DNA of 42,209 bases. Source: Planctomycetota bacterium. GTDB lineage: Bacteria; Planctomycetota; UBA8108; UBA1146. Below are positions 36,546 to 42,209 of this stretch, one piece after another; the stretch's first letter is position 1; the number at the start of each line of letters is the position of its first letter. A program made the translations under genes and the position numbers. Location of the stretch: contig JACETR010000018.1 of the NCBI GenBank assembly GCA_013911165.1, positions 1-42,209 of the forward strand. The letters are read 5' to 3'. The notes below the pieces were generated by a model. The model saw only the letters and a program-made list of their open reading frames with translations, did not search any database and was not told the origin of the DNA.

Positions 36546-38309
36546 ATGGCAACTGAAGTGCTGATGCCCCAAATGGGGGAATCGATCGCTGAGGGAACAC
36601 TGACCCGCTGGTTCAAACAACCGGGTGACGTCATCCAGCGAGATGAGCCTCTCTTTGAAATCTCCACCGACAAGGTCGATGCGGAAGTCCCCGCTCCCGC
36701 GGATGGAGTTCTGGAAAAGATCATCGTTGAAGAAGGTGCAACCGTTGAAGTGAACACGGTCGTCGCCATTCTGGGTAGTGGAGATGGAGCGGCCGCAGCA
36801 CCCGTAGCGGAAGCGGCTCCCGTGGCGGAAGCCACCCCCCCGCAACCCGCTGCTGAGCCCGCCCCTGTTGCGGAGCCCGTCGCTGCCAGCGAACCGGCTC
36901 CCGCCGCCGCACCTGCGGCCAGTGGTTCGCTCACCGATGTGCCGATGCCACAAATGGGTGAGTCGATCGCCGAAGGAACCCTGACCCGTTGGTTCAAAAG
37001 TGCAGGTGACACTGTCGAGAGGGATGAACCTCTCTTTGAAATCTCGACCGACAAAGTCGATGCCGAGGTTCCCGCTCCCGCGAGTGGAGTCCTTGCAGAA
37101 ATTATCGTCGAAGAGGGTGCGACCGTGGAGGTCAATACTGTGGTCGCCAGGATCGGTGAAGCAGGAGCTGCCAGCGCAGCCCCCGCCGCTCCCACACCAG
37201 CGGCCGCACCTGCTGCAGCACCCGAACCTGTGGCTGCCGCACCTGCCGCCGCTGCTCCGACTCCGGTTCCCGCGCCGCCAACTCCCGCTCCTGCACCCGC
37301 CGCAGTACCGGCCGCTCCTGCACCGGTCGCAGCAGCAGCCGTGGCCAATGGATCCCACAAGGTCCGTTCTTCGCCGCTGGTGCGCAGGATCGCACGGGAC
37401 AATGGTATCTCCGACCTCTCCGTGATTCCCGGAACGGGAGCGGGTGGACGGGTCACCAAAGACGACATTCTCGGCTTCATTGCTTCCGGTGCCTCTGCAC
37501 CGGCCACTCCCGCTGCACCGGCGGCAGTGCCTGCTGCACCGGCAGCGGTTCCCGCCACTCCCGCAGCCGCTCCTTCCGCCCCGGCACTCGCGCCTCAGGG
37601 ACTCCCAAGAGGTGGCAGTCAGGTCGAGAAGATGTCGGTGATGCGACGCAAGATTGCCGAGCACATGGTCGACTCCCGTCGTACCTCCGCCCACGTCCAC
37701 TCCGTCTTCGAAGCAGACATGACCTCCATTGCACAGATGCGTCAAAAGTGGAAGAACGATTTCATTTCACGCAACGGTACCAAGTTGACCTTTATGCCCT
37801 TCTTCCTGAAGGCATGTTGCGATGCCCTGCGCCAGTTCCCTCACGTCAATGCATCGATTGATGGGGATGACATCCTCCTGCACAACGATGTGAACATCGG
37901 AATCGCCGTCGCCCTCGACAATGGACTCATCGTTCCTGTTGTGAAAAACGTTCAGGACATGAGTATCGCAGGAATCCAGAAGTCAGTCTCCGACGTCGCG
38001 CAGCGCGCCCGCAACAAACAGTTGTTACCGGATGAAGTCGCCGGTGGAACCTTCACCATCACCAACCCGGGGCAGTTCGGTGGCCTCTTCGGTATTCCGA
38101 TCATCAATCAGCCTCAGGTGGCGATCCTGGGTATCGGTGGAATCATCAAGCGACCGGTGGTCGTCGACGGCGACAAGATCGCCATCCGCGACATGCTTTA
38201 CATGTGCCTCTCCTACGATCACCGTCTCGTCGATGGTGCGTTGGCAGACCAGTTCATGTCACACGTCAAGCACACCCTTGAGAACTTCGACGAATCCGCG
38301 ATTGGTTAG
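36546..38309 (+). CDS. 2-oxoacid dehydrogenase E2 (dihydrolipoyl acyltransferase), two lipoyl domains
   Basis: Core of the dehydrogenase complex, 587 residues from ATG 36546. A GTG at 36537 would add three. Lipoyl domain 1 is at about 3-75, with lipoyl-lysine K43 in FEISTDKVDAEV. Domain 2 is nearly identical in sequence, at about 130-205, with K170. Alanine/proline-rich flexible linkers follow each. The peripheral-subunit-binding domain is at about 272-312 (SSPLVRRIARDNGISDLS). The acyltransferase domain fills the C-terminus, with catalytic H559 in YDHRLVDGALADQF. The PQMGESIAEGT start of the lipoyl domains is common in succinyl- or branched-chain type E2s, so the substrate is open. The stop overlaps the start region of lipB. 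Confidence 0.94.
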   Translation: MATEVLMPQMGESIAEGTLTRWFKQPGDVIQRDEPLFEISTDKVDAEVPAPADGVLEKIIVEEGATVEVNTVVAILGSGDGAAAAPVAEAAPVAEATPPQPAAEPAPVAEPVAASEPAPAAAPAASGSLTDVPMPQMGESIAEGTLTRWFKSAGDTVERDEPLFEISTDKVDAEVPAPASGVLAEIIVEEGATVEVNTVVARIGEAGAASAAPAAPTPAAAPAAAPEPVAAAPAAAAPTPVPAPPTPAPAPAAVPAAPAPVAAAAVANGSHKVRSSPLVRRIARDNGISDLSVIPGTGAGGRVTKDDILGFIASGASAPATPAAPAAVPAAPAAVPATPAAAPSAPALAPQGLPRGGSQVEKMSVMRRKIAEHMVDSRRTSAHVHSVFEADMTSIAQMRQKWKNDFISRNGTKLTFMPFFLKACCDALRQFPHVNASIDGDDILLHNDVNIGIAVALDNGLIVPVVKNVQDMSIAGIQKSVSDVAQRARNKQLLPDEVAGGTFTITNPGQFGGLFGIPIINQPQVAILGIGGIIKRPVVVDGDKIAIRDMLYMCLSYDHRLVDGALADQFMSHVKHTLENFDESAIG

Positions 38310-38317
38310 TGATTGAG

Positions 38318-38998
38318 ATGGATACTGTCGTGAGGACTGACCCCGAGAAGATTCAGGTCGAGACTCCCGGCAAGGTGTCCTTTGCAGAGATTCACTCCTC
38401 GATGCTGGAGCTTCAGGCAAAACTGGGCTCCAGCACCGGGGACGCGGAAGTCGACCGGCTCTTCCTCTTTGAGCCCTCCCCCGTAGTGACATTGGGAAGT
38501 CGCAGTGCAGACTCCTCCGCCATCCTTGATCCTGAAAAACTCAAGGAACGCGGTGTCGAGATTCACACCGTTGACCGCGGCGGTGAAGCCACCTATCACG
38601 GACCGGGGCAGTTGATCGCCTACCCGGTGATCCGCCTGCGGGAAGAGGAGCGAGACCTCCATGAACTGCTCCGCAAGTTGGAAACTGCCGCCATCCTTAC
38701 CCTTGCCGATTGGGAAATCGTCGGTGAAAGAAGAGAAGGACACACCGGTGTCTGGATCGGTTATGAGAAAATTGCCTCAGTGGGATTGAGTGTTCGTCGC
38801 TGGGTGACAGGTCACGGGTTGTCGCTATGCGTCAATGGAGACCAGCGCCCCTTCGACTGGATCGTTCCCTGTGGTTTACAGAATTGCCCCATCGTGACGA
38901 TGGAAAATCTGCTCGGAACAAGTATCGAACTTCGCTCCGTAGAGGAGCGTTTGCGTTTTCATTTGCTGAATATTCTGAATCGGGTGGAGGCCCTATGA
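38318..38998 (+). CDS. lipB: Octanoyl-[acyl carrier protein]:protein N-octanoyltransferase
   Basis: Moves octanoate from acyl carrier protein to the lipoyl-domain lysine, the first step of lipoyl assembly. I took ATG 38318, giving 226 residues. A GTG at 38309 overlapping the E2 stop is an alternative, and neither has a strong ribosome site, suggesting coupling to E2 translation. The signature RGGEATYHGPGQL is at 87-99. The catalytic pair is K151 (GYEKIASVGLSVRRW) and C185 (DWIVPCGLQNCP). All family residues are present. It is followed at once by lipA with an ATGA overlap, so substrate protein and both modifying enzymes are made from one run. Confidence 0.95.
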   Translation: MDTVVRTDPEKIQVETPGKVSFAEIHSSMLELQAKLGSSTGDAEVDRLFLFEPSPVVTLGSRSADSSAILDPEKLKERGVEIHTVDRGGEATYHGPGQLIAYPVIRLREEERDLHELLRKLETAAILTLADWEIVGERREGHTGVWIGYEKIASVGLSVRRWVTGHGLSLCVNGDQRPFDWIVPCGLQNCPIVTMENLLGTSIELRSVEERLRFHLLNILNRVEAL

Positions 38999-39867
38999 GT
39001 CCCGTTGAATACCGTGGAAAAAAGCCGAAGCTCGAACGCCCTTCATGGATCAAGGTCGCAGTACCCGGAGACGACTCTCTGAAAAAGGTCGGCGACTTGA
39101 TGAACAAGGGCGGACTTCACACCGTCTGTCAGGAAGCTCATTGTCCCAACATTTATGAATGCTGGCAGATGGGAACGGCAACCTTTCTGATTCTCGGAGA
39201 GGTCTGCACACGCAAATGTGGTTTCTGCGCGGTCAGCAAGGGCTCCCCCACGCCGGTGGACCCCGACGAACCCCGTGAACTGGCAGAGGCCGCAGCCAAC
39301 CTGAATCTCAAACACGTCGTGATTACCAGTGTCGATCGCGACGACCTGGAAGACGGGGGTGCCGGTCAGTTTGCCAAAACCCTTGAGGCCCTGCGTGAAA
39401 AGCTGCCGGAGGCGACCACGGAAGTGCTGGTCCCCGACTTCCGGCCCGCACCGGAATTGGGGCTCGATCTGGTTCTCGGTGCCGATCCGACCATCTTCTC
39501 ACACAACGTTGAAACCGTTCGCCGTCTTTACCCGGCGGCCAGACCCGGTTCCAACTACGACCACTCAGTCTCGCTACTCTCCTCCGCCGCGGAAAGAATC
39601 GGCGGAGACAGGGTCAAATCGAGTCTGATTCTGGGTCTTGGTGAGAAAGACGAGGAGGTCAGGGAAACCATCGAGGACCTGTATCGTGCGGGAGCACGGC
39701 GAATCAATCTCGGCCAGTATCTGGCACCTTCTGATCGTCATATTCCCGTGAAAAGGTACTGGTCCCCCGAGGAGTTCTCAGACCTCGGAAAGTTCGCCAC
39801 TGATCTGGGATTTATCAAGGTGGAGTCTGCACCACTCGTGCGATCCTCCTATCACGCCGCAGTCTAG
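38995..39867 (+). CDS. lipA: Lipoyl synthase (radical SAM)
   Basis: Inserts two sulfurs into protein-bound octanoyl groups. ATG 38995 overlaps the lipB stop and follows GTGGAGG, giving 290 residues. The auxiliary-cluster cysteines are C45, C50 and C56 (VCQEAHCPNIYEC). The radical-SAM cluster cysteines are C71, C75 and C78 (CTRKCGFC). The C-terminal RSSYHA carries the serine that ligates the auxiliary cluster. All residues needed for activity are visible. An earlier start at 38827 would lie inside lipB and is rejected. Its substrates here would be the E2 lipoyl domains and GcvH elsewhere. Confidence 0.97.
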   Translation: MSPVEYRGKKPKLERPSWIKVAVPGDDSLKKVGDLMNKGGLHTVCQEAHCPNIYECWQMGTATFLILGEVCTRKCGFCAVSKGSPTPVDPDEPRELAEAAANLNLKHVVITSVDRDDLEDGGAGQFAKTLEALREKLPEATTEVLVPDFRPAPELGLDLVLGADPTIFSHNVETVRRLYPAARPGSNYDHSVSLLSSAAERIGGDRVKSSLILGLGEKDEEVRETIEDLYRAGARRINLGQYLAPSDRHIPVKRYWSPEEFSDLGKFATDLGFIKVESAPLVRSSYHAAV

Positions 39868-39988
39868 ATCACAGCAACTTTCAACCCGAGACTTGTCGAT
39901 TGATCCCGCTTGTTCTCAGATCTTGCGGGTGGCAGAATTGCATCAGTGATTTGTGCAGCGTGACTCATACAGTTGTTCTCTTCATGGA

Positions 39989-41077
39989 ATGTGGTCTCCC
40001 GTGACACCCAGAACCCTGACTCTGGACAGTGAAAATCCGGATCCCGATCTTCTCCGTGAAGCGGCAGGCATAGTCACCGCCGGAGATCTCGTGATCTTCC
40101 CTACCGAAACCGTCTATGGAATCGGAACTGTTCATGGCATGGCTGGAGCGCGCGAGAAACTCGCCGTCGCCAAGGAACGCCCTGCTGACCAACCCTTTAC
40201 AGTGCATATCGGATCGCTTGAGCAGTTGGACTCACTCGTGACGGAGATCCCCGACAGGATTCGCCACGTCATCGATACATTTTTTCCGGGCCCACTGACC
40301 GTCATCCTTCCCGACGGCAGCGATTCCGGGGTTGGTGTTCGCTGTCCTGCAAACACGATCGCCCGCGAGTTGATTCAACTCACGGGTCCTCTGATTGCCA
40401 GCAGTGCCAATCGCCGTGGAGCAGCGCCCCCTCTCAACTGTAAGGCTGCTGTCGACAGCATCGGCAGTGAGGTGGGAATCGCCATCGACGGTGGCCCCTG
40501 TAAGGTTGCCGAGGCTTCTACCATCATCCGCTTTGATTCCAGGGGTGCATTCGAGATTCTTCGCCAGGGATTGATCACGAGATCGATGATCAGCAAGGCT
40601 TTGGGTGAATTCAGGGTCCTCTTCGTATGTACCGGAAACACCTGCAGAAGCCCGATGGCAGAAGCCTTATGCAAGCAACTGATCGCGGACAGGGAAGGCG
40701 TGCCGGTGGAAGGGTTGTCTTCCCATGGCTATCACGTGGAAAGCGCCGCCCTCTACTCGGGAGGCGGGCCTGCCAGTGAACACGCCGTCACCGTCATGGG
40801 CGAGATGAATGCGAACGCAAAAGAACACGTCTCCAGACAACTGAACCATGAAATGCTTGAATCTGCAGACCTGGTCCTCGCTCTGGCGCCAAACCATCTC
40901 GAGGGTATCCGCCATGCCTGTCAGGGAGAGAATGAAATCCTCGACAAGTTGTTCATGATCAACCCCACGGGAGTGGCCGATCCTGTCGGCGGTCCCATTG
41001 AAATCTATCGCAGCTGTGCTTCTGAAATCAAAAACGCCATCGTTCATCAATGGCTGGAGAGGATCGTCAAGCCATGA
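39989..41077 (+). CDS. Fusion of threonylcarbamoyl-AMP synthase (Sua5/TsaC) and low-molecular-weight protein phosphatase (YwlE-like)
   Basis: A 362-residue two-domain protein. Residues about 10-200 are the YrdC/TsaC fold, which makes threonylcarbamoyl-AMP for tRNA t6A: LVIFPTETVYGIG, the ERPADQPFT strand, FFPGPLTVILP and LIASSANRRGAAP. Instead of the Sua5 C-terminal domain, residues about 207-362 form a low-molecular-weight phosphatase. Its P-loop VCTGNTCRSPMAEAL has nucleophile C214, and the general acid Asp is in ADPVGG. The Thr in CTGNTCRS is the residue that marks arginine phosphatases such as B. subtilis YwlE. In B. subtilis ywlC, ywlE and rpiB lie together, and here rpiB follows with an overlap. 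The start is uncertain (GTG 39953 possible), and no ribosome site is evident. Confidence 0.88.
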   Translation: MWSPVTPRTLTLDSENPDPDLLREAAGIVTAGDLVIFPTETVYGIGTVHGMAGAREKLAVAKERPADQPFTVHIGSLEQLDSLVTEIPDRIRHVIDTFFPGPLTVILPDGSDSGVGVRCPANTIARELIQLTGPLIASSANRRGAAPPLNCKAAVDSIGSEVGIAIDGGPCKVAEASTIIRFDSRGAFEILRQGLITRSMISKALGEFRVLFVCTGNTCRSPMAEALCKQLIADREGVPVEGLSSHGYHVESAALYSGGGPASEHAVTVMGEMNANAKEHVSRQLNHEMLESADLVLALAPNHLEGIRHACQGENEILDKLFMINPTGVADPVGGPIEIYRSCASEIKNAIVHQWLERIVKP

Positions 41078-41514
41078 AAGCCTTCATCGGTTCAGATCAT
41101 GCGGGAATCGACGGGAGAAATGCGGTCGCCGCAGTTCTTGAAAATCGGGGCTGGGAAGTCGAACACATGGGTCCGTCGAATACAGACGAAAAGGCCGACT
41201 ACCCCGATATCGCTCATGACGTTGCCGCTGGCGTCACTTCCGGCGATGCGGAAATCGGTATTCTCGTCTGTGGTACGGGTCAGGGAATGGCAATGACTGC
41301 CAACAAATATGCGGGTGTCCGCGCAGCCGTGATCACGGATTCCTTCACCGCAGAAATGGCTCGTGGTCACAACGATGCCAACATTGCATGCTTCGGGGAA
41401 AGGGTTCTCGGGACAGAAAAGATTTCTGAACTCTTGGCGGTCTTCCTCGACACCCCCTTCGAGGGAGGACGACATGGAACACGGGTCAACAAGATCGATC
41501 GTGTCACCGGTTGA
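41074..41514 (+). CDS. rpiB: Ribose-5-phosphate isomerase B
   Basis: Interconverts ribose-5-phosphate and ribulose-5-phosphate (pentose phosphate pathway), 146 residues. ATG 41074 (MKAFIGSDHAGIDGRN) overlaps the stop of the fusion gene. The family's GSDHAG opens the protein, and the active-site C67 is in LVCGTGQGMAMTANKYAGVRAA. ARGHNDANIACFGER follows, with the conserved arginine and asparagine. There is no sign of the allose or galactose (LacA/B) branch, but that split cannot be read by eye. Its product, ribulose-5-phosphate, is the substrate of kdsD at 8.5-9.5 kb. It ends at a perfect bidirectional terminator. Confidence 0.95.
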   Translation: MKAFIGSDHAGIDGRNAVAAVLENRGWEVEHMGPSNTDEKADYPDIAHDVAAGVTSGDAEIGILVCGTGQGMAMTANKYAGVRAAVITDSFTAEMARGHNDANIACFGERVLGTEKISELLAVFLDTPFEGGRHGTRVNKIDRVTG

Positions 41515-41523
41515 GAATCACTC

Positions 41524-41567
41524 AAAAAAAAAGAGCCGGCAGGAATTCCTGCCGGCTCTTTTTTTAT
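41524..41567. terminator. Perfect palindromic bidirectional terminator
   Basis: A 40-base perfect palindrome (41526-41565) centred on GGAATTCC, with poly-A before and poly-T after. It lies between the convergent rpiB and chaperone genes and should stop transcription both ways. Confidence 0.93.
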
Positions 41568-41580
41568 GGCTGAAGCCTGA

Positions 41581-42209
41581 TCAGCGTGCGGTTCCTTCGC
41601 CGTCCCCCTCAGGGTCAGTCGCTTCTTCCGTGGAAACGGTCTCCTCCTCATTGAGGAACTCCTGGATATTCGCCTGAGTCATCAGGTTTGCTTCGTACTC
41701 TTCCAGCAAGGCTCGCTGCTTCTCAAGAAGAAGACGATTCTCGGTGGTGTCCTTGAGGGTATCGAAGAGCTCCAGATCAGCGTCACCCATTCCCTGAAGA
41801 CGGACCATGTAGACCGCCTTGTCGAGGTCACTGACCACAGGTCCGATCACGGTCCCTACTTCCTGAATATCGAAAGCGGATGTCAGGAGATCCCTGGCTG
41901 CAGGAACGGTATTGCCGTTGATACGAACATTGAAAGATTGGGTCCGGGTCAGCGGCTCAAGACTGTTGACGGTGTAGTTGTTCTCTTCAGCCGTGGATTG
42001 CAGGGTAGTGGAGCCTTCTGCGATCTGACTGACCCAGCCTTCGACGGCAGTCGAAGCAAGAGCCTTGGCCTTGTTCTCCTCGGTGGCCTTGATCACATCT
42101 TCCAGGGCCTCGTCATAGGTCATCGGACGCTTCGGCATCATTTCACGAACGCGAATGATGAAGTTACCCTGCGAGTTGGTGGCGATGGCCTCATAGAGAT
42201 CCCCAGGTA
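41581..42209 (-). CDS. SurA/PpiD-like periplasmic peptidyl-prolyl isomerase/chaperone, C-terminal part
   Basis: The frame stays open to the window edge (upstream residues read PGDLYEAIATNSQGNFIIRV), so the N-terminus is missing. About 209 residues are seen. The segment VGTVIGPVVSDLDKAVYMVRL resembles the end of a parvulin domain ('GevSgPV...gyyvirv'). The pattern after the first visible strand, PMTYDEALEDVIKATEENKA, is like the linker helices of PpiD/SurA. The tail is acidic and disordered (EEETVSTEEATDPEGDGEG), without a C-terminal membrane helix. Such proteins help fold outer-membrane and exported proteins. Assignment rests on this partial similarity only; the catalytic parvulin domain is not seen. 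Confidence 0.6.
   Translation of the reverse strand, partial: PGDLYEAIATNSQGNFIIRVREMMPKRPMTYDEALEDVIKATEENKAKALASTAVEGWVSQIAEGSTTLQSTAEENNYTVNSLEPLTRTQSFNVRINGNTVPAARDLLTSAFDIQEVGTVIGPVVSDLDKAVYMVRLQGMGDADLELFDTLKDTTENRLLLEKQRALLEEYEANLMTQANIQEFLNEEETVSTEEATDPEGDGEGTAR

Noticed and set aside
36800..37600. Tandem-repeat-like GC-rich DNA
   Set aside because: It encodes the flexible Ala/Pro linkers and duplicated lipoyl domain of E2, a normal feature of the family.
36447..37745. Long minus-strand frames (Gly/Ser/Cys-rich and Gly/Ala-rich) opposite the E2 gene
   Set aside because: They arise from the Ala/Pro-rich linkers and repeated lipoyl domains of E2 read backwards. They have no domain or ribosome site.
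1..42209. CRISPR arrays, insertion sequences, prophage genes, tRNA or rRNA genes
   Set aside because: I looked for regularly spaced repeats, transposase or integrase motifs and cloverleaf-like segments along both strands and saw none. Short or divergent examples could be missed by eye.

Overview
The window is a chromosomal stretch of a diderm, free-living bacterium. It is almost entirely chromosomal metabolism and envelope genes, with no insertion sequence, phage gene, CRISPR array, rRNA or tRNA that I could recognise. A Gram-negative envelope is suggested by an arabinose-5-phosphate isomerase (KDO pathway) and a SurA/PpiD-like periplasmic chaperone. A secreted protein with cohesin-like repeats and a dockerin-like tail, a secreted 'VPGxW' protein, a membrane pseudokinase with TPRs and a histone-fold protein together suggest Planctomycetota or a neighbouring candidate phylum. 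That placement is inference, and no single marker here proves it.

Layout. 1-2772 (+): threonine synthase (cut by the window edge), homoserine kinase and aspartate kinase, overlapping end to end (aspartate/threonine operon). 2849-5749 (-): single-chain glycine decarboxylase. 6035-7672 (+): P5C dehydrogenase, divergent from gcvP. 7918-8418 (+): Rrf2-family regulator. 8519-9535 (-): KDO-pathway isomerase. 9676-9987 (+): small membrane protein. 10004-12043 (-): UvrD/Rep-type helicase. 12150-14796 (+): Tat-exported N-terminal-nucleophile asparaginase overlapping a gamma-glutamyltransferase. 15033-16892 (+): secreted repeat/dockerin protein. 17102-18481 (+): HAD hydrolase and alpha/beta esterase. 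18628-20673 (+): 3-hydroxyacyl-CoA dehydrogenase/enoyl-CoA hydratase fusion. 21023-21211 (+): 62-residue bacterial histone. 21337-31212 (-): giant ATPase/TPR/GAF/GGDEF-like/Fis-HTH regulator, a roughly 950-bp stretch without a convincing gene, a secreted Cys-rich protein, a membrane pseudokinase-TPR protein and FtsH. 31385-39867: a lipoate-centred block, with a fused E1 alpha-beta dehydrogenase on the minus strand, divergent from lpd, an orphan E1 beta, a two-lipoyl E2, lipB and lipA. 39989-41514 (+): a Sua5/TsaC-protein phosphatase fusion, then rpiB. 41581-end (-): the C-terminal part of a periplasmic PPIase/chaperone.

How the genes work together. The 31-40 kb block holds most of a 2-oxoacid dehydrogenase complex (E1, E2, E3) plus the two enzymes that make and attach its lipoyl cofactor. 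GcvP near 3-6 kb also belongs to a lipoyl-dependent system, but no GcvH or GcvT is present here. Several genes end in perfect, often bidirectional hairpin terminators. The most unusual items are the tiny histone with its own leader and terminator, the regulator that ends in a degenerate GGDEF-like segment and a Fis-type helix-turn-helix, the catalytically dead kinase, the TsaC-phosphatase fusion, and the two different E1 types flanking one promoter region.
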